Shown here: piece by piece, positions 43,816 through 52,374 of the stretch
Numbering within the stretch: position 1 is the stretch's first letter
Layout of the letters: every line of letters starts with the position of its first letter
DNA from: Shewanella pealeana ATCC 700345
Lineage (GTDB): Bacteria; Pseudomonadota; Gammaproteobacteria; Enterobacterales; Shewanellaceae
Length of the DNA: 64,000 nucleotides
Assembly (NCBI RefSeq): GCF_000018285.1
Contig: NC_009901.1
Span: 4,959,001-5,023,000 of the forward strand
Direction of reading: 5' to 3'
Position numbers and translations under genes: made by a program
The notes under the pieces: generated by a model
Database searches by the model: none
Told to the model about the DNA's origin: nothing
What the model saw: only the letters and a program-made list of their open reading frames with translations

Positions 43816-44340
43816 TTATTCGGTGATTTTTTTCACATGCATCACAAAGTTACAAGGACGATGAGTTGCATCAAGTTGTTCTTTTATCAGCTTATTCCAA
43901 CCGGTTTTGCACGCGCCCGTTGAACCCGGAAGACAGAAGATAGCCGTTTTATTGGCGATACCGCCTAATGCACGCGACTGCACTGTAGATGTGCCAAGCT
44001 CGGTATAAGTGATATGCCTAAATAGCTCACCAAAGCCTTCGATATCTCTATCAAATAACGGCTTAACCGCTTCTGGGGTGTTATCTCTATCGGTAAAACC
44101 TGTACCGCCAGTGGTGATAATGACCTGCACATCTTCGGAGGCGATCCATTGAGAAAGCACCGAGCGAATTTGATACTTATCATCTTTGATAATCTGACGT
44201 TCGGCAAGCTTATGCCCCGCCTCTAATAGTGCTGTTGCAAGAAAAGCACCTGAGGTATCAGATGTGAAATCTCGGGTATCAGATAAGGTTAAAACAGCAA
44301 TGTTTAGTGCCGTAAACTGGCTTTGAGTGCAGTGTCCCAT
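43816..44340 (-). CDS. moaB: Molybdenum cofactor biosynthesis protein MoaB
   Basis: A 174-residue MogA/MoaB-family protein that binds and may adenylate molybdopterin. Motifs: TLSDTRDFTSDTSG, ITTGGTGFTDRDNTPEAV (MPT-binding loop) near 76-94, and FCLPGSTGACKTGWNKLI near 135-152. The arrangement in the moa operon is as in E. coli. Confidence 0.93.
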   Translation of the reverse strand: MGHCTQSQFTALNIAVLTLSDTRDFTSDTSGAFLATALLEAGHKLAERQIIKDDKYQIRSVLSQWIASEDVQVIITTGGTGFTDRDNTPEAVKPLFDRDIEGFGELFRHITYTELGTSTVQSRALGGIANKTAIFCLPGSTGACKTGWNKLIKEQLDATHRPCNFVMHVKKITE

Positions 44341-44437
44341 TATGGTCTCTTATTTGTCCGATTCATTTCGTACTGAGTCATAGCGACAATTATACCTAGC
44401 TTCTGACGCAACTTAGTTGCGTCAGATCAGAGTTTAA

Positions 44438-45418
44438 TTAGCCGCCGATAGAAGCGAGGTGCTGCGTGACGCCTGTGATGCCGTCATGCAGGAAGTGGGT
44501 TTCTTTTTTCTGTGCAAGCTGACCATGCAAGCGTTCAATTAATTCAGCTTGTTGATCTGGAGTTTGCAGCAAGTCACGCAAGTCGACACCATTTTCGGTA
44601 AACAGACAAAGATGCAGTTTACCTTTGGCTGATACTCGCAAGCGGTTACAACTGGCACAGAAGTTTTTCGCGTAAGGCATGATGAGCCCGATGCGGCCTT
44701 GATAGTCTTGATGGCTGAAGTTTTGCGCAGGGCCGTCGTCAGCCGCTGGGGTATCGAATTGCCAACCCGCCTGCTCTAGCTGCAACTTGATGTCGTTACC
44801 CGCTAGATGATGAGCCTTAAAGTAATCGTGGCCTAGACCCGTTTCCATTAACTCAATGAAACGTAAGTCAATCGGGGTGTTCTTAATCCAATGTAAAAAA
44901 CGTGGCAAGTCTTTATCATTCAGGCCTTTAAGCAGAACAGCATTGATTTTAACTCGCTCGAAACCTGCCTCTAGCGCCGCATCGACACCACGCATCACCT
45001 CATCAAACTTATTCTCACCGGTGATCTGGTAGAACATTTTCGGGTCTAAACTATCGACCGAGATGTTGATGCGCCTAAGCCCTGCGTCATACCACTCTTG
45101 GGCATGCTTAGCTAAACGGTAACCGTTAGTAGTCGTGGCAATGGTTTTAATCTTATCGTTGTCTTTAACGATGCGAATGATGTCGGTGAAATCTTTACGC
45201 AAAGAAGGCTCACCACCGGTAATACGGATTTTTTGGGTGCCTACTTGTGAAAAAGCCGAAACCAGATGCTCGATTTCATTGAGATCGAGGAATTTAGGCT
45301 TACCGTCTGGGCGGTAGCCATCTGGGAGGCAATACGTGCACTTAAAGTTACATACGTCAGTCACTGACATACGCAAATAATGAAACCGTCGACCAAAATT
45401 GTCTTGTAGTTGGGACAT
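44438..45418 (-). CDS. moaA: GTP 3',8-cyclase MoaA, moa-operon copy
   Basis: A 326-residue radical SAM enzyme with CNFKCTYC near 24, ITGGEPSLRKDF near 70, the second cluster CASCNR...LCLF near 255-275 and a C-terminal Gly-Gly (HLASIGG). This is the copy controlled by the Moco-type riboswitch in front. ATG 45418, behind GGAAAGG, is preferred to GTG 45424. It is diverged in sequence from the tup-operon MoaA although all cluster Cys are kept in both. Confidence 0.94.
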   Translation of the reverse strand: MSQLQDNFGRRFHYLRMSVTDVCNFKCTYCLPDGYRPDGKPKFLDLNEIEHLVSAFSQVGTQKIRITGGEPSLRKDFTDIIRIVKDNDKIKTIATTTNGYRLAKHAQEWYDAGLRRINISVDSLDPKMFYQITGENKFDEVMRGVDAALEAGFERVKINAVLLKGLNDKDLPRFLHWIKNTPIDLRFIELMETGLGHDYFKAHHLAGNDIKLQLEQAGWQFDTPAADDGPAQNFSHQDYQGRIGLIMPYAKNFCASCNRLRVSAKGKLHLCLFTENGVDLRDLLQTPDQQAELIERLHGQLAQKKETHFLHDGITGVTQHLASIGG

Positions 45419-45424
45419 GATCAC

Positions 45425-45545
45425 CTTTCCAAGTAAGGGGAGGTGAGATCATTTCTTTTCTCACCCCGGTGGCGTTATTGCCACGGCTAAAAACCCTTAT
45501 CTGTCTCGACGTAGGGTAAGAAGCTCGGAGAACCGTCAACCTTGA
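45425..45545 (-). promoter_or_regulatory. Candidate Moco (molybdenum cofactor) riboswitch before moaA
   Basis: The moaA leader (minus strand) is about 120 nt and highly structured. It contains CTCCGAGC near the 5' side, a GTGGC-AATAAC-GCCAC hairpin, and a GGGGTGAG/CTCACCTCCCC hairpin (about 45437-45467). A final CACC/GGTG pairing covers the ribosome site GGAAAGG. These elements and the position before moaA match the Moco RNA motif known in gammaproteobacteria. Recognition is by eye; no covariance model was run. Confidence 0.7.
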
Positions 45546-45799
45546 TTATAGGCGTATTTTTGTGACAAACCATACCCTCAAGCCCACATTTGCCGTCAAA
45601 AACCAACACATATAAAGTTTTTGTGACAGTTATCACGGCATAAGCTGCTTAAAATATCTTCGCTACAAGCTTGTAAACGCTGTGCCCTTGAGCAATTTTC
45701 AGGTAAGGTGAACTAAAATATTAAAACACCCGTTTATAGGCTGCTTGATTCAATCGGCACTATTGTCATCGGGGGAAAATAAGAAGGAAAGGTGATCTG

Positions 45800-47449
45800 A
45801 TGGAACGCGAATCGATGGAATTCGATGTAGTAATCGTGGGTGCCGGCCCAGCGGGCTTGGCAACGGCATGTCGTTTAATGCAAATATCTAAAGACACTGG
45901 CCAAGAGCTCACCGTCTGCGTCGTCGAAAAAGGCTCTGAAGTCGGTGCACATATCTTGTCTGGCGCAGTGTTTGAGCCCAAAGTGCTCGATGAGTTATTT
46001 GACGATTGGCGCGATAAGAATGCTCCCCTACTTACGGCCGTGACCCATGATGAAATCCATATGCTCAGCTCGGCAACCGATGCCCGCGCCATGCCTAATG
46101 CCCTCGTGCCTAAAACCATGCACAACGAAGGTAACTACATCATCAGTGTCGGTAATCTCTGCCGCTGGCTAGCCGAACGCGCCGAAGAGCTTGCTGTCGA
46201 AGTCTTTCCTGGTTTCCCTGCAAGCGAGTTACTGTTCAACGAAGACGGTAGCGTCAAAGGCATTCAAATTGGCGACATGGGCGTAGGTGAAGATGGCCAG
46301 CCCAAAGATGGCTATGAGCCAGGCATGGAGCTACACGCTAAGTACACAGTATTTGGTGAAGGTTGCCGCGGTCACTTAGGTAAACAGCTTATCGAGAAGT
46401 ACCACCTCGACAATGGCAAAACCCCACAACACTATGGCTTAGGTTTTAAAGAGATCTGGACAGTACCGAGCGAACAGCATGAGCTCGGTAAGGTCGTGCA
46501 TACTGGCGGCTGGCCGCTTACCGAAGGTGCCTCTGGCGGTGGATTCATGTATCACCTGGAGAATAATCAGATCGCCGTCGGCTTGATTATCGATCTTAAC
46601 TATAAGAATCCACACTTAAGTCCATTCGATGAGTTCCAGCGTTATAAGACTCACCCTGTTATCGCTAAGACGCTAACTGGCGGCGAACGTATCGCTTACG
46701 GTGCAAGAGCCATTACTAAAGGTGGTCTAAACTCTCTACCTAAGCTGACATTCCCTGGCGGCATGATTATTGGCTGTGATGCTGGCACGCTCAACTTCGC
46801 CAAGATCAAAGGCACACATACGGCAATGAAGAGCGGTATGCTGGCTGCAGAGACACTCGCTCAGGCTATGATGGCAGGTGTTGAGGCGGGTAAAGATCTT
46901 GACTGCTTACAAGACAGATTCGATGAAAGCTGGCTCAAAGAGGAGCTATACGCCTCGCGTAACTTCGGTCCTGCTATGCATAAGTTCGGTACCTACCTAG
47001 GCGGCGCATTTAACTTTATCGATCAAAATTGGTTTGGCGGCAAACTGCCTATCACTCTACGCGATGAGAAGCCTGATTATGCGCAGATGGCTGAGGTGAG
47101 TGCTTACAGCAAGATTGATTACCCTAAGCCTGATGGCAAGTTGAGTTTCGATAAGCTGTCTTCAGTTTATTTGTCTAATACCTTCCATGAAGAAGATCAG
47201 CTATGCCATCTACGCTTAAAGGATGCGCGCATCCCCATCGAAGTGAACTTAATCAAATTCGATGAGCCGGCACAGCGTTACTGCCCTGCTGGCGTGTATG
47301 AGATCGTCGAGGAAGCCGGTGAGAAAAAGTTTGTCATCAATGGGCAGAACTGCATTCACTGTAAGACCTGCGATATCAAAGATCCAAGCCAGAATATCAC
47401 TTGGGTTACTCCCGAGGGTGGCGGTGGACCAAACTACCCCAACATGTAG
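45800..47449 (+). CDS. Electron transfer flavoprotein-ubiquinone oxidoreductase
   Basis: A 549-residue inner-membrane-associated flavoprotein that passes electrons from ETF to ubiquinone. The FAD motif VIVGAGPAGLATACRLM is near residue 11; GGLNSLPKLTFPGGMIIGCDAG is near 310. The [4Fe-4S] motif is CIHCKTCDIKDPSQNITWVTPEGGGGPNYPNM at the C-terminus, with a further Cys upstream (YCPAGVYEI). Full length for the family. It is divergent from moaA and followed by a terminator. No etfAB genes are in the window. Confidence 0.95.
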   Translation: MERESMEFDVVIVGAGPAGLATACRLMQISKDTGQELTVCVVEKGSEVGAHILSGAVFEPKVLDELFDDWRDKNAPLLTAVTHDEIHMLSSATDARAMPNALVPKTMHNEGNYIISVGNLCRWLAERAEELAVEVFPGFPASELLFNEDGSVKGIQIGDMGVGEDGQPKDGYEPGMELHAKYTVFGEGCRGHLGKQLIEKYHLDNGKTPQHYGLGFKEIWTVPSEQHELGKVVHTGGWPLTEGASGGGFMYHLENNQIAVGLIIDLNYKNPHLSPFDEFQRYKTHPVIAKTLTGGERIAYGARAITKGGLNSLPKLTFPGGMIIGCDAGTLNFAKIKGTHTAMKSGMLAAETLAQAMMAGVEAGKDLDCLQDRFDESWLKEELYASRNFGPAMHKFGTYLGGAFNFIDQNWFGGKLPITLRDEKPDYAQMAEVSAYSKIDYPKPDGKLSFDKLSSVYLSNTFHEEDQLCHLRLKDARIPIEVNLIKFDEPAQRYCPAGVYEIVEEAGEKKFVINGQNCIHCKTCDIKDPSQNITWVTPEGGGGPNYPNM

Positions 47450-47469
47450 TAGCGCTCCGCCAAGTAAAG

Positions 47470-47508
47470 AAGCCGCCTTATGAAGAAAGTGGTTTAGGAC
47501 TGAAAACA
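47470..47508. repeat. Decayed copy of the hairpin-plus-tail repeat end
   Basis: Just after the ETF-QO stop, GCCGCCTTATGAAGAAAGTGG followed by TTTAGGACTGAAAACAAAAA is a mutated version of the hairpin and tail at 50768-50810 (AGTAGGTGGTTTAGGGCTGAAAATAAAAA). Confidence 0.55.
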
Positions 47509-47542
47509 AAAATGCCTATCGAATATAGTCGATAGGCATTTT
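47509..47542. terminator. Bidirectional terminator
   Basis: AAAATGCCTATCGA pairs with TCGATAGGCATTTT around ATATAG. It serves the convergent ETF-QO and DUF4870 genes. Confidence 0.9.
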
Positions 47543-47568
47543 GATTTTAGGCATTCGATAAAAGAAGA

Positions 47569-47919
47569 TTAATAGGTCCTAGGCTTAATAAAATTAATCG
47601 TTAGTGGGTATTTATAACTCTCACCTTCACTCGCCTTAATCGCTGCAATAATGGTCACTATGATATCGAAGATGGCTAATAGGCCGAACACTATGAAGCC
47701 GATCCCAACCAACATTAATATTCCGCTGATAATAAAATAGATAATCATGCTGATCTTAAAGTTCAGGCAGTTTCTGCCGCAGCTTTCTACAAATGGAAAT
47801 TCATCGCGCTTCATCAGCCACACAATCAATGGCCCCAAAATGCTACCTAATGGCACTAGGTAACCTGAAAAGCTCGCTAGGTGTACCAACACGCCCATAT
47901 TCTTTTCGTCTCGGGTCAT
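47569..47919 (-). CDS. DUF4870 (Tic20-like) membrane protein
   Basis: A 116-residue protein with three hydrophobic segments. The N-terminus MTRDEKNMGVLVHLASFSGYLVPLGSILGPLIVWLMKRDEFPFV is typical of DUF4870 proteins; FNFKI-type and IKASEGESYKYPLTINFI segments close it. ATG 47919 is eight bases after GGAG; a GTG at 47928 is less well spaced. The function of the family is unknown. Confidence 0.85.
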   Translation of the reverse strand: MTRDEKNMGVLVHLASFSGYLVPLGSILGPLIVWLMKRDEFPFVESCGRNCLNFKISMIIYFIISGILMLVGIGFIVFGLLAIFDIIVTIIAAIKASEGESYKYPLTINFIKPRTY

Positions 47920-47962
47920 ACATTCCACTCCTTGAGGTCACTTGTGTCCATTAGCTAAATTT

Positions 47963-48661
47963 TTATCGCTTTTGCGGCCCATACAGACGCATCTGCCAAT
48001 CTTCGATGGCACTGTTTTCTATGCGGCGCTGCAAGCTATTCACCCAAGCCACAGCTAAGCCTTGGCAGTCCATTAAACGCTTATATTGCTCGGCGTTAAA
48101 CTCAGGTAAGAAATAGATCTGCATCGCCTCGGCGACACTGATATCGCTCAGGCGCTCAAGCAACAAAACTGTATCGGTCTCATAGATAGTGCCTGGCTTG
48201 AGTACTCGGTAAAACCAACCGCAACGTCCGCTTTGCTGCATTGCTAGCGCAAACTCTTGATGACCAAACTGTAGATTGAGCTTAAAGCAGGGAGAGCGCG
48301 GTTGAGTCACTTGTAGTTCAACTTCACCAATCTTAATGATATCTCCAATATGCACTTGGCTCTCATCCAGCCCTACCGTACTAATATTCTCACCCATGGC
48401 TGGCGCATCTTTAAAGCTACTCATGAGATCCCAGCGACGATACTGGCCATAATGCTCACGAGGGAAATGATGCAACACCCGATCTAGCCCGCCGTGATGT
48501 TTGGGATCGGCTTGAGCATCTCCGACAACAGCTTGAACACCGACGAGTAACTCTGTGGCGCGTCCCTTATGATTGATCCCTGAAGTTACGTTACCGAGTT
48601 CAACTATCGCTTCACCATGGTATAAGCCTGAGATCTGCTCGACTAATGTTTGCTGTGCCAT
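47963..48661 (-). CDS. MOSC domain protein (YiiM-like)
   Basis: A 232-residue protein. The MOSC domain (about 30-165) has DPKHHGGLDRVLHHFPREHY, PAMGENISTVGLDESQVHIGDIIKIGEVELQVTQPRSPCFKL, with the conserved Cys that binds the Mo of a Moco cofactor; a C-terminal three-helix domain follows. E. coli YiiM uses Moco to reduce N-hydroxylated bases such as 6-hydroxylaminopurine, and this is the nearest named relative. It would be another consumer of cofactor made by the moa genes. ATG 48661 is used; the TTG before it is ignored. Confidence 0.85.
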   Translation of the reverse strand: MAQQTLVEQISGLYHGEAIVELGNVTSGINHKGRATELLVGVQAVVGDAQADPKHHGGLDRVLHHFPREHYGQYRRWDLMSSFKDAPAMGENISTVGLDESQVHIGDIIKIGEVELQVTQPRSPCFKLNLQFGHQEFALAMQQSGRCGWFYRVLKPGTIYETDTVLLLERLSDISVAEAMQIYFLPEFNAEQYKRLMDCQGLAVAWVNSLQRRIENSAIEDWQMRLYGPQKR

Positions 48662-48770
48662 CAATATCTACTCTGTTGAAAAACTTAAACTATCCTAACA
48701 CCCTCACCGATAGATGCAGCAACTTGATCCAACTCCAATAGAAATGATGTCAGATCTCATCATCAAGCCG

Positions 48771-50228
48771 CTAATAAGACATGACCACTCGATTACGTCC
48801 CTGCTCTTTTGCTTGGTAGAGTGCGATATCGACACGATTAATCAGCTCTTCAGCCTTTTCAGATGTTCTGCACTCTGCCACGCCACAGCTTATGGTGATA
48901 TTGATTTCACAACCATTTATGGTGACCAGTCGGGCCTCCACTAACTTTCTAATCTTTTCGGCAATATCACTACCTTGGCTTAAGCTACAACCGGGTAGCA
49001 AGATCAAAAACTCCTCGCCGCCCCAACGACACAGAAGATCATCATTCCTTAGCTGGCCTTTCAGGAGATGGCTTAAGGTTTGGATCACTAAGTCACCAAT
49101 ATTATGGCCGTGGCAATCATTGACCCTCTTAAAATGGTCAATATCGAGCAGCAGCACTGACATTGGCGAGCTTTCTAATATCGAATTAGCTAAGGATTTA
49201 GCGAAGTAGTCTTCGAATGCTTGGCGATTAGCCGCACCTGTAAGCTTATCGGTCGAGGCCATCCTCTCTAATTTTCGCTGATACTTACCTAAGGTCATAT
49301 TGGCGATAAGTAAAATAGCGATAGTAATTAATAGGCTTAAACCTATGTTGACCCAGAAGGTCGTCAATAGCTTTTGCTCGCCTCGATCTTCCTGTTGCTC
49401 AACAATCAGATGCCACTTGAACTCCGATACTAGGCGGCTGTTTAAATAGACCGTCTCTCCCGCTTTCTGATACGAAAATGAGGCACTAGGACTGGTGAGA
49501 ATTCGAGTGGCGAGAGATTCCAAGCCAGAGCTCGTTTGCAGGCTAGCCGCACCATTGTATTGTTCACTGTGCAAGGTGACGTTACCTTGCCTATCGGTAA
49601 AATAGACGCTGCGGTTATAGCGAGCCTGATATAACTCAATCAGGCGTTTAACGCTTTCAACCGCTAGACCAACCCCGGTCACGCCTATGAAATTACCATC
49701 AAAATCAAATACCTTGTAGTTAACATAGATCACTGTCCGGTTTTTATCCGCCGTATCGGGGTCGATATTCACTTCATAATGCTCATGCTTAGGTAAAGAA
49801 CGCACTCGAAAGTACCAGGCATCCTCCGGTTCGATATCTTCTATCTGCTTTAATACACCGCTAGAGTGGTAATATTTGCGTGAAGCTTCGGAGACAAAAA
49901 AGCTGGTGACTGTAGCGTACTTATCCTGGATCTCTTTGAGATAACGGATAAGTTTATCTGGCGTCTGCTCACGGTTAATGGTCCAGTCTCTGACAAACGT
50001 ATCCTGAGCCATTAACGAGGAGATAAAAATCGGTCTAAGCAGGTCTTGCTGAATTTCGGAGTAAATATTATCGCTAGTGAGCGGCAGAGTATTCTCTTTA
50101 ATCTGTGTACTTAATGAGTCATGGGCAACTTGATAACTGATCCCGCTAGTCACCGCAAAAGCCACTAGCAGCAATAGAGATAGAATCCATATAAAGCGCT
50201 TTTTATCATTCCAAACTCTATTGCCCAT
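48771..50228 (-). CDS. Membrane diguanylate cyclase with Cache sensor
   Basis: A 485-residue protein: TM1 at about 13-32, a periplasmic dCache-type sensor (about 35-285, with YVNYKVFDFDGNFIGVTGVGLAVESV), TM2 at about 290-310 and a GGDEF domain (about 330-485). The active site is RWGGEEF, and an RxxD I-site (RNDD) lies at the normal place five residues earlier, so the enzyme should make c-di-GMP and be product inhibited. It opposes the HD-GYP protein at 5040-6224 in function. The periplasmic ligand is unknown. Confidence 0.93.
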   Translation of the reverse strand: MGNRVWNDKKRFIWILSLLLLVAFAVTSGISYQVAHDSLSTQIKENTLPLTSDNIYSEIQQDLLRPIFISSLMAQDTFVRDWTINREQTPDKLIRYLKEIQDKYATVTSFFVSEASRKYYHSSGVLKQIEDIEPEDAWYFRVRSLPKHEHYEVNIDPDTADKNRTVIYVNYKVFDFDGNFIGVTGVGLAVESVKRLIELYQARYNRSVYFTDRQGNVTLHSEQYNGAASLQTSSGLESLATRILTSPSASFSYQKAGETVYLNSRLVSEFKWHLIVEQQEDRGEQKLLTTFWVNIGLSLLITIAILLIANMTLGKYQRKLERMASTDKLTGAANRQAFEDYFAKSLANSILESSPMSVLLLDIDHFKRVNDCHGHNIGDLVIQTLSHLLKGQLRNDDLLCRWGGEEFLILLPGCSLSQGSDIAEKIRKLVEARLVTINGCEINITISCGVAECRTSEKAEELINRVDIALYQAKEQGRNRVVMSY

Positions 50229-50370
50229 ACTCCATCCTCACTCAACATCAGTGAACTGCTGCAAGCCTAAGCTCAGCAGTTGTTAAACTTTTGTGAATGG
50301 TAACTGAAAAGCATGGGACTCGCATCGAATTTTATCTATTGCTGCAATTTAAATACAACAAATAAAAAAT

Positions 50371-50791
50371 CCACCTTCTGAAGAAGGTGGCTTTGCTACC
50401 GGTTCCAAATAAGACTCCCTAAAAGGGAGCTTTCCTACCGTGCGTTAGCAAGACGCCGTAAATATATCCCTATAGGCCTTTCTTTAAAGCATGGGCTAAA
50501 TCACTGACTGCCATGGATTGGCGGAAATGCCAACAAATGTAGGGAACATTTGTAGCCCTGATTTAGAAGCTTGCACCCCACTATTAGCAAAGCTCATGCA
50601 TCACTAGAGCTAACAAGCTATGTTTAAGCCGTGTATCGCAGGGATGCTAAGCTCGCCTCCATGGACCCTTTTTCTTTCAGCAAAAGTCGGCGTGCGAATA
50701 AGTCGTTAAACATAGCCTTACTCCCCGAATTCATTGAAAATATTTCAGGCAAAGCCTAATTGATGATAACCACCTACTGAAGTAGGTGGTT
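50371..50791. repeat. Hairpin-bounded non-coding element, IS200/IS605-end-like
   Basis: CCACCTTCTGAAGAAGGTGG (50371-50390) and a matching palindrome built on CCACCTACTGAAGTAGGTGG (centre 50779) bound about 420 bp. On the left, hairpin plus CTTTGCTACCG is followed by a second hairpin CTCCCT-AAA-AGGGAG (50415-50429) plus CTTTCCTACCG, a tandem motif. The interior has ACAAATGT-AGGG-AACATTTGT-type and GCA-GGGA-TGC mini-hairpins. No transposase is present. Matching palindromes near both ends without terminal inverted repeats recall non-autonomous IS200/IS605 elements; the assignment is tentative. Confidence 0.45.
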
Positions 50792-50804
50792 TAGGGCTGA
50801 AAAT

Positions 50805-50830
50805 AAAAAAGCCTCGCTGAAGGAGCGAGG
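50805..50830 (-). terminator. Terminator of the PfkB-type kinase gene
   Basis: GCCTCGCT and AGCGAGGC pair around GAAGG; on the minus strand the stem is followed by TTTTTTATTTT. Confidence 0.8.
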
Positions 50831-50987
50831 CAAAATATACAGCTTAGGATTGGAAGTTTTCATTCAGGGTGTATCTGCGGGCTATCCTAGACGCTGAAGA
50901 TGACACTTGTATGTCACAGAGATGACATCGATATGATTTAGCCATGACTTAGATATCGCTTAGATATGGCTTAGTTATAACCAAGGA

Positions 50988-51830
50988 CTACTCCGGCGAT
51001 AAATGCTGTTTCAAGCCCTTACCCGGGATAGAGCTGTTACACGCCACAGCAAACCCTGACCAAACCGCGGCTTCCTGCATCGACTCTTTCATGGTTTGTT
51101 GACTGACTAAGCCATGAATAAGTCCTGCGGCATAAGCGTCCCCAGCACCAGTGGTATCAACAACTTGGCTTGGCACTGCTGCTACGTGTATAGGATCGTT
51201 TGAACTGTACGCCGTGGCACCATGCTCACCATCTGTTACCACAAAATACTTTAGTTTTTTACCCGCTATCGCTTGAGCAAACTGCCAAGGATCCCCCTTG
51301 CAACGCCCCTGCATATCGCTTAACGATGCGATAAGTACATGACATGGCCGCGCCCGCTCATCTTTTGCTAGCTGAGCCACCACCCAACAATGAGGCATGG
51401 CCGTTTTAGACCAACTCGCCGCGCCTTCAGTTGAGGAGTTGATATACAGGGCATCGACATCTGTCCAGCTTGGCGGCAAAGGTAACTCGAATTTTGGTCG
51501 CTCAGGTCTAATAATCGTGCGCTCGCCATCAGGGGTCATCATCAACAACATCTCACAGGTATTACCTGCTCGGCGTTGGATCTGGCTACAGTTAATCCCT
51601 TGGGTACTCGCCTCGGCTATCAACCAATCGCCAACCTTATCTCGGCCAACCTCTGTCACTAAGGATACCTGATGCCTAGCCCAGACTAACCCGATACCAG
51701 TATTGGCACCGCCTCCACCTAGACGTTGACCACCATCTTTATAATGAAATCGACCGCCGGGTTTAAGCGGATGGTTGAGCAAAAAAATACGATCACAATT
51801 GAGGTTTGCTACCAGTAATATATTCGCCAT
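50988..51830 (-). CDS. PfkB-family sugar kinase
   Basis: A 280-residue carbohydrate kinase. The N-terminal signature is GGQRLGGGGANTGIGLVWAR near 33-52 and the C-terminal ATP/anion-hole motif is VVDTTGAGDAYAAGLIHGL near 222-240, with the catalytic Asp in GAGD. Length is normal for ribokinase-like proteins. The substrate (ribose, fructose, nucleoside or other) is unclear. It stands alone. Confidence 0.87.
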   Translation of the reverse strand: MANILLVANLNCDRIFLLNHPLKPGGRFHYKDGGQRLGGGGANTGIGLVWARHQVSLVTEVGRDKVGDWLIAEASTQGINCSQIQRRAGNTCEMLLMMTPDGERTIIRPERPKFELPLPPSWTDVDALYINSSTEGAASWSKTAMPHCWVVAQLAKDERARPCHVLIASLSDMQGRCKGDPWQFAQAIAGKKLKYFVVTDGEHGATAYSSNDPIHVAAVPSQVVDTTGAGDAYAAGLIHGLVSQQTMKESMQEAAVWSGFAVACNSSIPGKGLKQHLSPE

Positions 51831-52157
51831 GACTTTTCGATAAGAAAGATAATTAGACCGATAGTAAGAGATTTACGAGCCAGTTCCAAGCTGTTGGATA
51901 AACATGTGTCATAAAGGGCAAGTCGTCGCATTTATTCCCCTTCATGTAGGCGATCTCTCAAGCTCATGTAAGCCCCCGCAAGCACTACTTCCTCTTTAAT
52001 TCTCACGCTTAATGACTAACCATATGAAAGTTAACAAAACAAATACAAGGCTCGGCAAAGCCTCATCATGATTAGATTTAGCTGTTCAATAATGTAATAG
52101 CAAAAATAAGATTTACGAAAGTAGTATATAGCTAAGCATCTAAGTAGGAATGATTGA
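51831..52157. other. Intergenic region, no gene seen
   Basis: It separates the divergent kinase and 61-codon gene. A GGCT-CGGCAA-AGCC hairpin lies near 52052. No open frame with a ribosome site was found; it presumably holds the two promoters. Confidence 0.4.
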
Positions 52158-52343
52158 ATGGACTCAATTATTGGTGTCAACGAGCAAATGGAGTTTGGGG
52201 CAACGCCAGAGGCCCAGCTTGCTAGGTATCAAATCTGTTTGTCTGAATTCGAACAGCTACAATATACCGATGAATACGTATTGCAGATCAAAGAAGATAT
52301 CAAAAAGCTACAGGCACTGATCGCAAAAAAGGGTGGGCGCTAA
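52158..52343 (+). CDS. Small hypothetical coiled-coil protein (61 aa)
   Basis: A 61-residue acidic, helical protein (TPEAQLARYQICLSEFEQLQY, then EYVLQIKEDIKKLQALIAKKGGR) with heptad-like spacing of Leu/Ile, so probably a short coiled coil. The ATG has AGGA ten bases upstream, and a terminator overlaps its 3' end, both supporting a real gene. No family recognised. Confidence 0.65.
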   Translation: MDSIIGVNEQMEFGATPEAQLARYQICLSEFEQLQYTDEYVLQIKEDIKKLQALIAKKGGR

Positions 52344-52359
52344 CGCGGTCACCCTTTTT
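52325..52359. terminator. Bidirectional terminator
   Basis: AAAAAAGGGTG pairs with CACCCTTTTT across a 15-base loop that contains the stop of the 61-codon gene. It also serves the convergent radical SAM gene. Confidence 0.75.
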
Positions 52360-52374
52360 AACTTGTTTACAAGG

